38,184 bases of DNA from BMS3Abin12 sp964487445 (GTDB lineage: Bacteria; Pseudomonadota; Gammaproteobacteria; 21-64-14). Location of the stretch: assembly GCA_964487445.1 (NCBI GenBank), contig CAZAQG010000012.1, positions 1 through 38,184 of the forward strand, written 5' to 3'. Shown piece after piece: positions 30,071-38,184 of this stretch; the first letter of the stretch is position 1, and each line of letters begins with the position of its first letter. A program made the translations under genes and the position numbers. The notes beneath the pieces were generated by a model. It had not been told where the DNA came from. It ran no database searches and worked only from the letters and a program-made list of their open reading frames with translations.

Positions 30071-31611
30071 GGGGTTCCTCTCTTGTTGGCCGCGGCCTTC
30101 GATGCGTGCGGTGTCGGTCCGCTGCGATCACCGTGCCCGACGCCCGCCGATGCCTTGGCGCCGCCCGGCTGCGGCCACCACCCGCCGCCGATCGCCGCGA
30201 ACAGTGCCGTAGTATCACGCAGGCGCCCGGCCCGGGCCTGCAGGGTGTGGATGCGGGCGTTACGGAAGGCGATCTGCGCGTCGAGTACCCGCAGATAATC
30301 GACGGCCCCGGCCGCGTACTGCGAGCGCGCGAGACCCAGCGCCTCGCGTGCGGCGTCGAGCGCCTGCTGCTGCGCCCGTAGCGTGCGGGCGCCGTTCTCC
30401 ACGGCACGCAGCGCGTCGGCGACCTGGGCGAAGGCGCCGAGCACCGTCTTGCGGTAGTCCACGGCCATGGCGCGATAGGCCTCCCGCGAGGCGCGGCGTT
30501 GGGCGCGCAGGAGGCCGCCCTGGAACAGCGGTTGGGTCAGGTCGGCCGCGAGGCCCCAGACGTTGCCCGCGGAGTCGAAGAGCTTCCGGGGCAGGGCGCC
30601 TTGCTGTCCGAAGCTCGCCGTCAGCGACACCACCGGGTACATGCGCGCGGTGTCGATTCCGACCTGGGCGTTGGCCGCGCGCATCTGCGCCTCGGCGGCG
30701 CGGATGTCCGGGCGTTGCTGCACGAGGGTCGAGGGCAGGCTCACAGGCAGTTCCACCGGGAGCCGGAGTTCGTCGAGTGTCCACGCGTAACCCTTCCATT
30801 GGGAGGGGTACTCGCCGGCCAGGATCGCGAGCTGGTGGCGGGTCCGGGCCAGGCGTTGCTCTAGGGGAGGCAGCCCGGCGCGGGTGACGGCGAGCCGGCT
30901 GCGCTGGTCTATGACGTCCAGATACGGCACCGCCCCCAGCCGGTAGCGCTGTCCGGTCAGGGCCAGCAGTGTCCGCTCGTCGGCGAGAATGGTGTGGGTC
31001 GCGCGGATCTGTTCGCGGAGTTCCGCGGCGGTGATGGCGAGCGAGACCACGTTGGACTCGAGGGTCAGGTAGGCGGCCTGCATCTGAAATCGCCGGTAGT
31101 CGATCCGCGCCTTCTGTTGGCGGTAGACGAGGCGGTTGGCACCGAAGAAGTCGGGATAGTAGGTGACGTCGAGCCCGCCGGTGTAGAGGTTGAAGATCCG
31201 CGAGGGGAGGCCGCCGCCGAACACCGCCCCGGAAAAGCGCTGGCGCTTCGCGCCGAGTTGCCCGCTGACCTGCGGATAGAACACGCCCTCATCGGCCTCC
31301 AGGGTGGCTTGTGCCTGGCGCAGTGTCGCCCGCGCCGCCTTCAGTGTGGGATTGCGTCGCAGGGTGGTTCGCAGCAGCCGGTCGAGCTCGGTGGAACGGA
31401 ACAGTGTCCACCACTGCGCGTTCAGCTTCTCGCCGTAGACGAAGTGCTGGGCCGCGCCCGCGGCACTCGCGACGGTGTGTCTTGGCTGCGCGCCGCCGGT
31501 ATAGCGCTGTGTCGGCGGCGCACCGGGGGGCACGTAGCGTGGGCCGATCGTGCAGCCGGCGACGACCAGCACTGCGGCGCCCGCGATCAGCGCCGTACGC
31601 CCGGGAGTCAT
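30067..31611 (-). CDS. Outer-membrane efflux lipoprotein (NodT/OprM family)
   Basis: TolC-type exit channel. The start ATG at 31611 gives 514 aa with a lipobox LVVAGC (Cys20) after a signal peptide, then the family start IGPRYVPP. Two outer-membrane efflux repeats are visible, for example WWTLFRSTELDRLLRTTLRRNPTLKAARATLRQAQA and its second half RPDIRAAEAQMRAANAQVGIDTARMYPVVSLTASFG. The upstream open frame to 32502 overlaps the CDF gene and is not coding. It is first in the operon outer-membrane protein, adaptor, pump. Confidence 0.92.
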   Translation of the reverse strand: MTPGRTALIAGAAVLVVAGCTIGPRYVPPGAPPTQRYTGGAQPRHTVASAAGAAQHFVYGEKLNAQWWTLFRSTELDRLLRTTLRRNPTLKAARATLRQAQATLEADEGVFYPQVSGQLGAKRQRFSGAVFGGGLPSRIFNLYTGGLDVTYYPDFFGANRLVYRQQKARIDYRRFQMQAAYLTLESNVVSLAITAAELREQIRATHTILADERTLLALTGQRYRLGAVPYLDVIDQRSRLAVTRAGLPPLEQRLARTRHQLAILAGEYPSQWKGYAWTLDELRLPVELPVSLPSTLVQQRPDIRAAEAQMRAANAQVGIDTARMYPVVSLTASFGQQGALPRKLFDSAGNVWGLAADLTQPLFQGGLLRAQRRASREAYRAMAVDYRKTVLGAFAQVADALRAVENGARTLRAQQQALDAAREALGLARSQYAAGAVDYLRVLDAQIAFRNARIHTLQARAGRLRDTTALFAAIGGGWWPQPGGAKASAGVGHGDRSGPTPHASKAAANKRGTP

Positions 31612-31886
31612 CGGCGTCGGTGTCCCGGGCGCCGCGCCCGCGATCCACGGGGTGCAGGTCGGGTAGTCGAAGACCGTTCGGGTGTGGGCACCGTGCCGAA
31701 CTCCGTCACCGGGGAAAGGGGGTCGCCGGTCCGGCGCGGTGCCTGTGATCCCGCGGCAGCCGGCCGGCCGCTTCAATGCGCCGATCGAGGCGCGGGAATT
31801 CGCCCGAGCCGGGCATGAAGATAGCAGACCACTCGATGCACCGGCAATCCGCGCGACCGGCGCGCGGACCGCATACGGACCGCCGG

Positions 31887-32810
31887 TCAGCGGCGCTGGT
31901 GGATCGGCGTGGTGACGTGGCCGTCGGTGCAGGTGCCGTATTCGATCTGCACGGTGACGTGACGGAGCCCGAACCGCGCGGTCAGGGCCTCGTGAATCGC
32001 CCGCAGGGAGGACTCGGAGTCGGCGCCGTTGGTCAGGCGCGCGTGTAGGGTGACCATGGGCCGTCGTCCGGTCAGCGACCAGGCATGTACATGGTGCACG
32101 TCGCGGACCTGCGGGACTGCTTCGAGTACCGCGCTCCCGAGGGCGGTCGGCGTGAGGTTCCCGGGGGCTCCTTCGAGGAGGATATGGCCGGACTCGCGGG
32201 TCAGACGCCAGGCGCTGCGCAGGATCAGGAGCACGACCAGAACGGAGAGCAGGGGATCGATCGGCATCCATCCGGTCGTGAGGATCACCACGCCGGCGAC
32301 GATCGCCGCTCCCGATCCGAGGAGATCGCCGAGCACGTGCAGTGCGGCGGCGCGCAGGTTCAGGTCCTCGTGGGCGCCGTGATGCAACAGCCGGAACATC
32401 GCCGCGTTGACCAGCAGCCCGATCGTGGCGATCACCACCATCACGCCGCCGGCGACCTCGGGCGGGGCGATCATGCGTTGGGCCGCCTCGACGACGATCC
32501 ACAGGCTCAGTGCAAGGAGCGTGATCCCGTTGAGAAAGGCCGCCAGTACCTGGAAGCGCTCATAGCCGTAGGAGCGTTGTTCGTCGGCGGGCCGCCGGGC
32601 GGCGCGCACCGCGAGCCAGGCCAGGAACAGTGACGCACTGTCGGCGAGCATATGACCGGCGTCGGCGATCAGCGCCAATGAATGCGCGAGGACACCGCCC
32701 GCGGCCTCGACCACCATGAACGTCGCGGTGAGGACCAGCGCGATGAGCAGGCGGCGGCTGTTGGCGCCCCCGGAGACGGCGCTGTCGCCGTGTTCGTGCG
32801 AGTGGCTCAT
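31887..32810 (-). CDS. CDF-family metal exporter (CzcD/ZitB-like)
   Basis: Proton-coupled exporter of divalent metals, chiefly Zn2+ and Cd2+, from cytoplasm to periplasm. The 307 aa begin with a His-rich stretch (MSHSHEHGD) and contain six membrane helices. The transport site HxxxD occurs in helix 2 (LIADAGHMLAD: Asp50, His53, Asp57) and in helix 5 (HVLGD). The cytoplasmic C-terminal domain (VRDVHHVHAWSLTGRRPMVTLHARL) is typical. ATG 32810 is preferred over a TTG three codons upstream. It follows the ArsR gene by 24 bp and is probably its operon partner. Confidence 0.92.
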   Translation of the reverse strand: MSHSHEHGDSAVSGGANSRRLLIALVLTATFMVVEAAGGVLAHSLALIADAGHMLADSASLFLAWLAVRAARRPADEQRSYGYERFQVLAAFLNGITLLALSLWIVVEAAQRMIAPPEVAGGVMVVIATIGLLVNAAMFRLLHHGAHEDLNLRAAALHVLGDLLGSGAAIVAGVVILTTGWMPIDPLLSVLVVLLILRSAWRLTRESGHILLEGAPGNLTPTALGSAVLEAVPQVRDVHHVHAWSLTGRRPMVTLHARLTNGADSESSLRAIHEALTARFGLRHVTVQIEYGTCTDGHVTTPIHQRR

Positions 32811-32834
32811 CGGTGGCAATGCCTTGGATCCGAC

Positions 32835-33185
32835 TCAATCACGGTCGCGCCCCGGTTCGGCGACGTGGGTGGTCATGTCCCGGAGCACGGTGCGCACGTG
32901 CTCGTCATCGGCCGTATAGAAGACCTGCTTGCCGCGGCGCTCGGCGCGCATGAGCCGCGCGGCCTTGAGCAGGCGCAGGTGGTGACTGACCAGCGAGGCG
33001 GACAGACCGAAGCGTTCCGCGAGGTCCTGCACGCAAACGGCCTCGTCCATGCAGGCGTGGATCAGGCGCAGGCGGTTGACGTCCCCGAGGAGATGGAACA
33101 TCCCCGCCAACTCCTCGGCTTGCTCGGGAGAGAGCGCCGCCGCGGGGCGGGGACGAATGCGTGCCGTAGTGGTTTTTCCGATCAT
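32835..33185 (-). CDS. ArsR/SmtB-family metal-sensing repressor
   Basis: A 116-aa winged-helix repressor with DLAERFGLSASLVSHHLRLLKAARL as recognition region. The alpha-5 metal site is complete: the segment DEHVRTVLRDMTTHVAE gives Asp-x-His-x10-His-x2-Glu, the zinc-binding pattern of SmtB/CzrA. The CVQD position lies where alpha-3N sensors put CxC, but only one cysteine is there, so zinc or a similar divalent ion sensed at alpha-5 is expected. It is autoregulated through the operator at 33233-33246 and co-transcribed with the CDF exporter. Confidence 0.93.
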   Translation of the reverse strand: MIGKTTTARIRPRPAAALSPEQAEELAGMFHLLGDVNRLRLIHACMDEAVCVQDLAERFGLSASLVSHHLRLLKAARLMRAERRGKQVFYTADDEHVRTVLRDMTTHVAEPGRDRD

Positions 33186-33232
33186 CGGGGTGGGTCGCGC
33201 AGGATCCGTATGATTGACAACAATTGAGCATT

Positions 33233-33275
33233 TGAATAGATGTTCATTCTATCGCGCCGTCCCGGTCCAAGTCAA
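33233..33275 (-). promoter_or_regulatory. Promoter and operator of the ArsR-CDF operon
   Basis: On the minus strand, TTGACT (-35, 33270-33275) and TAGAAT (-10, 33246-33251) have an 18-bp spacer. Overlapping the -10 edge and extending downstream is an inverted repeat TGAA-CATCTA-TTCA (plus strand TGAATAGATGTTCA, 33233-33246). This matches the placement of SmtB/CzrA-type operators: binding would block RNA polymerase, and metal would release the repressor. An AT-rich stretch (33272-33300) lies upstream of the -35. Confidence 0.75.
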
Positions 33276-33352
33276 TTTGCATAATATACAAATAGATAGG
33301 AATATCGCCGGGTTTGCGCGGGGAGCCGGAGGAGCCCGTGGGCGGGCTGGAT

Positions 33353-33388
33353 CGGGTCCAAGGCATCTGCTACGATGCCTTGGACCCG
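33353..33388. repeat. Perfect 15-bp inverted repeat in the czc leader region
   Basis: CGGGTCCAAGGCATC (33353-33367), loop TGCTAC, then its exact reverse complement (33374-33388). No T-run follows on either strand. It could be a transcript-structure element, a terminator-like hairpin or a small mobile palindrome. Confidence 0.7.
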
Positions 33389-33710
33389 CGGTTGCCCAAG
33401 GACTCGAGTCATGCCGGCCGCACTGTCTCTACGGTGGTCTCCGTGGGCGCCCTGCGGGTCGCACGGGCGGTCGCGGCTGCACCGTCGACCGGCCCCCCGT
33501 GTGGTTCGATCGCATAACCTCGCGGCGCTGAAGGCCCCGGTGGCGGAGACGCCGGAGGTCGATCCCGGGACCCGGGCGGCACGCTCCGTACCGGAGGCCG
33601 CCCGCGACGCGGTGGCCCTGCGTCGGCGCGGGCGCCGGGCCGATTCCCCCCCGGGGGTGCACGGTGGGCGCAGGGCCGTCGACCCTCCGGCGGGTCCGAT
33701 CGTTTAGGAC
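33389..33710. other. GC-rich gap before the czcI-like gene
   Basis: About 320 bp of GC-rich sequence between the hairpin and the CzcI-like start. Open frames here (for example a 110-codon plus-strand frame ending at 33707) have no recognisable protein pattern. The promoter of the czc-like operon must lie in or before this gap, but I find no convincing boxes. Confidence 0.5.
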
Positions 33711-34037
33711 ATGCGTCAAACCATCGCAAAATTGCTCGTCTTTTTCATTTTGTCCGCGAACCTCGCTTGGATCGCGGACATGGATGAAGTGCGCGCTGCG
33801 ACCGAGCCCGGCAAGGTGCTTTCGGCCGGTGATCAGCCGGATGAGGATGGCTCCGGGCATGCCGTCCAGGACGTCACACCTTGCGACCACAGCGGTCATG
33901 AGAGCGCCCACTATTTCGGGTTGCTGCCGGGCCCGCTTTCATTCCGGCCGAAGATCGACCACGCGGTTCGACCGTCCCGGTTGACCGCTCTTCAATCCCG
34001 CGACCAAGCCCCCCCTCTGCGTCCCCCAAAGATCTAA
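33711..34037 (+). CDS. CzcI-like small exported protein
   Basis: A 108-aa protein with a signal peptide (TIAKLLVFFILSANLAWIA) and a metal-ligand-rich segment CDHSGHESAHYFGL, close to the CDHCCHxSAHxxGL motif I recall from CzcI-type proteins encoded just before czcCBA. One of the usual two cysteines is replaced (CDHSGH). The Pro-rich basic tail (PPLRPPKI) is common to the group. Its position 82 bp before the CzcC gene supports the call. CzcI is thought to influence regulation of czc operons; the mechanism is unclear. Confidence 0.7.
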   Translation: MRQTIAKLLVFFILSANLAWIADMDEVRAATEPGKVLSAGDQPDEDGSGHAVQDVTPCDHSGHESAHYFGLLPGPLSFRPKIDHAVRPSRLTALQSRDQAPPLRPPKI

Positions 34038-34119
34038 GTCTCGATTCGATTTTTTGTTGAAGTTCCGCGCGTGCGCGTACTCGCGCGGTCTCGACTCGTC
34101 GTTTGGAGGCTTTGAATCC

Positions 34120-35415
34120 ATGAATATGCATTTCATGCGGGGGCCGGTATGCGCCCGGCTGCTGAGTATTCTCGTACCATTATCCGCCGTCGGCACCATC
34201 GGCACGGCCACGGCGCAGGACGGCCGTGCCTTGATACCACCGAGTCCGGCGCTGCTGGATCTGGTTCGTGAGACCCTGGATGAGAATCCCGGTGCACGGG
34301 CGGCGCGGGCCGCGGTGAACGCGGCCAAGGCCCGGGTCCGTGGCGCGGACCGACCGCTCTACAATCCGCAATTGGAGGTGAGCGCCGAGCAACGCGAAAC
34401 CCGCAACGGCACCCTGGGGTTGAGCCTGGCCATCGACTGGGCGGACAAGCGCGGTGCGCGTACCGGCGTGGCGAGCGGCAGGCTCGACGCGGCGCGGGCG
34501 GAGTACGCGGCAGTACGCCGGCGACTGGGCGGAGAATTGCTCGCGGCGCTGGGCCGTTATCACACGTCGCAATCTCTGAACCGATTGGCACGGCAACGCG
34601 CGGAATTGCTGCAGCGCTTTCTCGATGTAGCGGGGAAACGCCGCCGGGCCGGTGATTTAAATCGGATCGATCTCGATCTGGCACGCCTCGCGCACACCCA
34701 GGCCGTATTGCAGTTATCCCGTTCGGCCTCGAATCTGGCCGCGGCCGAGCAGGCCCTGGCCGCCGTCGTCGGCAAACCGCGCCGCAACTGGCCCGCGCTG
34801 CCTACGGATTTGCCGAAGCTGCAAGCCATCGATGCGCAATCAATACTCGCGAATCTGCCCGAGCTGCGCGCCGTGCGGGCCCGGGTTCGCGCCGCGCGGG
34901 CCTCGGTCGCTTTGCGGATCCGTGAACGCCGACCCGATCCCACCGTGGGTCTCTATGCCGGACAAGAACGCGCATTTCGCAATGGAAACCACAACACCTA
35001 CGGCGCCATCGGCCTGACTTTCAGCATCCCGTTATATGTGCGCAACAACTTCCGTGCCGAAGTGGAGGCCGCCGATGCGGGACTGACACAGGCCGAACAG
35101 TCCCTGCGGGATCGCTACCGCCGGGCGCGGGCACGCCTCCTGTCGGCCGTCGATCGTTATCGGCTCAGCCGAAGCGCCTGGGGGGCATGGCTGCGCACCG
35201 GTCGGTCCAGCCTCGCCAGTCAGGTGTCGCTGCTCGAGCGAACCTGGCGGGCCGGCGAAATGGGTGCGACGGACTACCTCGTGCGGCTCAACCAGACACT
35301 CGATACGCGCGCCGATGCATTGAAGGTGCGGGGTCGTCTATGGACGGCCTGGGCCGACTGGCTGGCGGCCGGCGGCCGGATAAACGCCTGGCTCGGCCAA
35401 GTCCGACGGCGGTAA
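34120..35415 (+). CDS. czcC: Outer-membrane efflux protein, CzcC-like
   Basis: TolC-family channel of a heavy-metal RND system. The 431 aa start with a signal peptide (LLSILVPLSAVGTIGTATAQ) and have no lipobox. Two outer-membrane-efflux repeats are visible (LLDLVRETLDENPGARAARAAVNAAKARV and ELRAVRARVRAARASVALRIRERRPDPTVGLYAG). The ATG 34120 is preferred: GGAGG lies 10 bp before it. It precedes the CzcB-like adaptor by 46 bp. Confidence 0.88.
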   Translation: MNMHFMRGPVCARLLSILVPLSAVGTIGTATAQDGRALIPPSPALLDLVRETLDENPGARAARAAVNAAKARVRGADRPLYNPQLEVSAEQRETRNGTLGLSLAIDWADKRGARTGVASGRLDAARAEYAAVRRRLGGELLAALGRYHTSQSLNRLARQRAELLQRFLDVAGKRRRAGDLNRIDLDLARLAHTQAVLQLSRSASNLAAAEQALAAVVGKPRRNWPALPTDLPKLQAIDAQSILANLPELRAVRARVRAARASVALRIRERRPDPTVGLYAGQERAFRNGNHNTYGAIGLTFSIPLYVRNNFRAEVEAADAGLTQAEQSLRDRYRRARARLLSAVDRYRLSRSAWGAWLRTGRSSLASQVSLLERTWRAGEMGATDYLVRLNQTLDTRADALKVRGRLWTAWADWLAAGGRINAWLGQVRRR

Positions 35416-35461
35416 ACCTCTGCCGGTCCTTGGACATCATCCATTTCACGGGATTCAGATC

Positions 35462-36607
35462 ATGAAAAATTCTGCTGTCAGGACACTGTTTTTAGGCCTC
35501 GCGCTGACGGGATCGGCCCTGCCGGGTTGGGTCCACGCGACCGAGGATCCTGTCCCGCAAGCGACCGGGGATACGATTCGCGAAGAAGAAACCGCATTAA
35601 AGATGACACCGGCCGAGCGCCGTGCACAGGGCATCGAGACCGCAAAGGTGACACGGCGGGCCTTGCGCGATGTGGTCACCGCCCCGGGTGAAGTGCATAT
35701 GAATGCGTACCGCTCGGCGCAGGTCGCTCCCCGCGTCGATGCCCAGATCGTTGCCCGCCATGCCCGGCTGGGTGAGAGCGTCAAACAGGGGCAGCCGCTG
35801 GTGACTCTGTCCAGCGTCGAGGTCGCCGGGGCGCAAGGCGATTTGATCGAATCCGATCGCGAGTGGCGCCGGGTGAAGAAACTCGGTCGTAGCGTGGTAT
35901 CGGCGAAACGTTACGTGGCGGCGCAGGTGGCACGTCAGCGGTCCTACGCGGCGTTACGCGCCTATGGCATGACCAAGGCGCAGATCGGCGCGCTGCTGCG
36001 CAGTGCCGACGCGTCGCGTGCGACCGGAGAGTTCGACTTGTTCGCACCGCAAGACGGCATCGTCGTCGGCGATGCGTTTGTGTCCGGCGAGTTCGTCGCA
36101 CGCGGTCGTGTGTTGTTCGAACTCACGGACGTCAAGACCCCCTGGGTGGAGGCGCAACTCGATCCGCGGGATGCAACCCGTATCGCCGTGGGCACGCCGG
36201 TACGCGTCAGCCGCGACGGCCGCAAGTGGATCGCCGGCCGAGTGGTGCAGCTTTACTACCGCCTGAACCCCGCCACCCGCACGCGCCCGATACGCATCGA
36301 GGTGAGCAACAGCGACGTCATCATGCCGGCCGGCGAGTATGTCGATGTCGCGGTACGGACCGGTGATGCGGCGCCGCTGCTCGCCGTACCCCGGGATGCC
36401 TTGGTGTTGATGCAAGGGTCGCAGACGGTCTTCAAGGTCGATGGCGACGAATTGCATCCGCGGCCCGTCGAAACGGGGGTGACCCGTGCCGGATGGACCG
36501 AAATCAGAGCGGGTCTTGCGCAAGGCGATGAGATCGTCGTCAAGGGGGTCTTTCTGCTGAAATCTCTGGTGCTCAAGTCGCAGATGGGCGAAGGCCACGG
36601 ACACTGA
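35462..36607 (+). CDS. czcB: RND heavy-metal efflux adaptor, CzcB-like
   Basis: Periplasmic adaptor of 381 aa. It has a signal peptide (TLFLGLALTGSALPGWVHA), a lipoyl domain (VAPRVDAQIVARHARLGESVKQGQPLVTLSS), a short helical hairpin (about 125-165), the second lipoyl half (FDLFAPQDGIVVGDAFVSGEFV) and a barrel domain. It ends MGEGHGH, a His-bearing tail that may bind metal. The spacing of 12 bp to the pump gene indicates one operon. Confidence 0.9.
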   Translation: MKNSAVRTLFLGLALTGSALPGWVHATEDPVPQATGDTIREEETALKMTPAERRAQGIETAKVTRRALRDVVTAPGEVHMNAYRSAQVAPRVDAQIVARHARLGESVKQGQPLVTLSSVEVAGAQGDLIESDREWRRVKKLGRSVVSAKRYVAAQVARQRSYAALRAYGMTKAQIGALLRSADASRATGEFDLFAPQDGIVVGDAFVSGEFVARGRVLFELTDVKTPWVEAQLDPRDATRIAVGTPVRVSRDGRKWIAGRVVQLYYRLNPATRTRPIRIEVSNSDVIMPAGEYVDVAVRTGDAAPLLAVPRDALVLMQGSQTVFKVDGDELHPRPVETGVTRAGWTEIRAGLAQGDEIVVKGVFLLKSLVLKSQMGEGHGH

Positions 36608-36619
36608 GGAAGATTCGAT

Positions 36620-38184
36620 ATGCTGAATAATCTGGTTGAAGCGTCGCTGCGCTATAAATTTCTGGTGATCATCATCTTCCTCGTGGTCGGAGTTCTGGGC
36701 TGGCGGGCGGTTACCACGATCCCCATCGACGCCTTTCCGGATGTGACGCCGACACAGGTCAACATCTATACCGAGTCACCCGGTCTTGCCGCCGAGGACG
36801 TGGAACAGTTGCTGACCTTTCCGGTGGAGTCCGGCATGGCCGGCCTGCCGGGGGTGACGGAAATCCGCTCCGTGAGCCTGTTCGGCCTGTCCTATGTGTC
36901 GGTCTATTTCGAAGACAGCATGGATATCTATTTCGCCCGTCGGCTGGTGATGGAGCGGCTGCAGGAAGTCGGCAATCGTATCCCGCGGGAGTATGGCCGC
37001 CCGGAGATGGGGCCCAATACCTCGGGCCTGGGCCAGGTGTTCTGGTACACGGTGGAACGTGCCGACGAAAAACTGAAATCGGGTTTGACCGACATGGACC
37101 TGCGCACCCTCCAGGACTGGACGGTGCGGTTGATTCTGCGTACCGCGCCGGGGGTGGACGATGTGATGTCGTGGGGGGGGCGGGAGCGCCAGTTCCAGGT
37201 GGTCATCGACCCCCTGCGTCTGATCAAATATGGACTCCGTTACAAGGACGTCATGGAGGTCATCGAGGCCAACAACCGTCAGGTGGGCGGCCAGTACGTC
37301 AACCTGGGCCCCGAGCAATACCTGGTTCGCGGGCTGGGGCTGGTGTCGGGCGTGCGTGATATCGGTAATATCATGGTCAAAACGGTCGCCGGCACGCCCG
37401 TGTACCTGCGCGACGTCGCGACCATCGAGCAGGCACCGGCGCTGCGTTTCGGTGCCGTGACCCGCGACGGCAAGGAAGCGGTGATGGGTATGGTGTTGGC
37501 GCGCATCGGCACCAATGCCGCCGACGTGGTCGACGCGGTCAAGAAAAAGGCGGCCATCGCCCAGTCGGCCTTGCCCGCGGGCGTGGTGATCAAACCCGTT
37601 TACGAACGCACCGATCTGGTGGAAAAGGCGGTGTCGACCGCCGAGCGGGCGTTGATCGAGGGCTCCATCCTGGTGGCGATCGTGCTGTTCCTGTTCCTTG
37701 GTGAGCTGCGTTCGGCCATCGTGGTGATCGCCGCCCTGCCGCTGGCGATGCTGATCGCCTTTATCTTCATGAAAGAGACGGGACTCACGGCCAATCTGAT
37801 GTCGCTGGCGGGCCTGGCCATCGGTACCGGCATGATGGTGGATGGTGCGGTGGTGATGACCGAAAATGCCTTTCGCATCATGGCCGAGTGGCGTGAGAAG
37901 GGCGAGAAGGTCAATCGTACCGCCGCCGTATTGACCGCGGCGCGTGAAGTGGCCAACCCCGTCACCTTCGCCATCATTATTATCATCGTGGTGTTCCTGC
38001 CTCTGTTCAGCCTGCAGGGCCTGGAGGGCAAGCTGTTCAAGCCCATGGCTTTCAATATCAGTTTCGCGATGGCCGGCTCGTTGGTGTTGACGCTCACCAT
38101 CATTCCGGTGCTGGCGTCGCTGATTCTCAAGCCGAAAAAAGAGCGGGACACCCTGCTGGTGCGTTGGATCAAACGCGGCTATCT
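36620..38184 (+). CDS. czcA: Heavy-metal RND efflux pump, CzcA/CusA-like, 3'-truncated by the window edge
   Basis: The first 521 codons of an inner-membrane pump that runs off the window. It starts MLNNLVEASLRYKFLVIIIFLVV and has IPIDAFPDVTPTQVNIYTESPGLAAEDVEQL, typical of heavy-metal RND pumps. In helix 4 the sequence is LAIGTGMMVDGAVVMTEN. Counting from the start, Asp408 and Glu415 of the CzcA proton relay are conserved, but the Asp402 position is Gly. CzcA-type pumps for Co, Zn and Cd have DFG there; CusA-type pumps for Cu and Ag lack the acid. Substrate assignment is therefore open despite the czc-like neighbours, and the gene symbol refers to family only. Confidence 0.9.
   Translation, partial: MLNNLVEASLRYKFLVIIIFLVVGVLGWRAVTTIPIDAFPDVTPTQVNIYTESPGLAAEDVEQLLTFPVESGMAGLPGVTEIRSVSLFGLSYVSVYFEDSMDIYFARRLVMERLQEVGNRIPREYGRPEMGPNTSGLGQVFWYTVERADEKLKSGLTDMDLRTLQDWTVRLILRTAPGVDDVMSWGGRERQFQVVIDPLRLIKYGLRYKDVMEVIEANNRQVGGQYVNLGPEQYLVRGLGLVSGVRDIGNIMVKTVAGTPVYLRDVATIEQAPALRFGAVTRDGKEAVMGMVLARIGTNAADVVDAVKKKAAIAQSALPAGVVIKPVYERTDLVEKAVSTAERALIEGSILVAIVLFLFLGELRSAIVVIAALPLAMLIAFIFMKETGLTANLMSLAGLAIGTGMMVDGAVVMTENAFRIMAEWREKGEKVNRTAAVLTAAREVANPVTFAIIIIIVVFLPLFSLQGLEGKLFKPMAFNISFAMAGSLVLTLTIIPVLASLILKPKKERDTLLVRWIKRGY

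Noticed and set aside
29450..30298. 282-codon plus-strand frame opposite the RND adaptor and outer-membrane genes
   Set aside because: Shadow of two genuine genes, no recognisable domain.
32067..32502. Upstream extension of the NodT-type gene to 32502
   Set aside because: It crosses the CDF gene in another frame; the signal peptide with lipobox begins at 31611.
33375..33707. 110-codon frame before the CzcI-like gene
   Set aside because: Arg/Pro-rich composition without recognisable pattern or ribosome-binding site.
1..38184. CRISPR arrays, tRNA genes or rRNA genes
   Set aside because: No regularly spaced repeats, no cloverleaf with a GTTCGA T-loop and CCA-type end, and no rRNA segments were recognised on either strand.

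Overview
The window looks like chromosomal DNA of a high-GC gammaproteobacterium. Support comes from the dnaX-ybaB-recR order, a small bacterial SRP RNA, oligoribonuclease, a MetR/MetE pair and a complete atpIBEFHAGDC operon. A small c-type cytochrome, exported sulfur-relay-like proteins and several metal and RND efflux systems suggest a free-living, metal-exposed and possibly chemolithotrophic lineage. That last point is inference; no marker gene here fixes the genus.

Layout. 0.2-3.6 kb (+): SRP RNA, dnaX, ybaB, recR and a HIT hydrolase. 3.64-4.43 kb: a gene-poor island with two mirror-image palindromes, the 3' end of an ISL3-type transposase gene and copies of a GGGGTCaGAGtAC-type motif on either side. 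4.4-7.5 kb: cytochrome c and an M48 protease (-), orn (+), and a two-domain sulfurtransferase (-). 7.7-12.6 kb: an accessory cluster. It starts with a MerR-type promoter (19-bp spacer carrying a dyad) that drives an outer-membrane barrel, a periplasmic HMA-like protein with CPYC, and a membrane-tethered NHL propeller. A convergent exported DsrE-like protein follows, then a permease with a Cys-Cys-Cys motif, a CPRC thioredoxin-like protein and a MerR regulator. 12.8-18.1 kb: an Uup-type ABC-F ATPase, then divergent metR and metE with a MetR box between them.

18.1-25.9 kb: an IS200/IS605 right-end relic lies after metE, then the nine-gene ATP synthase operon (-) with a recognisable promoter. 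The operon is bracketed by two diverged direct copies of a repeat of about 156 bp. 25.9-31.6 kb (-): a tripartite HAE-1 type RND pump. 31.9-33.3 kb (-): an ArsR/SmtB zinc-sensor-like repressor and a CDF exporter, with a clear promoter and operator. 33.7-38.2 kb (+): a CzcI-like protein, CzcC, CzcB and the first part of a CzcA-like pump that runs off the window.

How it works together. The housekeeping blocks are conventional. The most novel candidate is the 7.7-12.6 kb cluster. I read it as a MerR-controlled envelope system in which a barrel, a periplasmic two-cysteine carrier, a propeller, a permease and a thiol protein handle a soft metal or thiol-reactive compound. The 31.9-38.2 kb end is a metal-efflux island. 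Its RND pump keeps two of the three CzcA proton-relay acidic residues but lacks the Asp402 equivalent, so its substrate may not be zinc, cobalt or cadmium.
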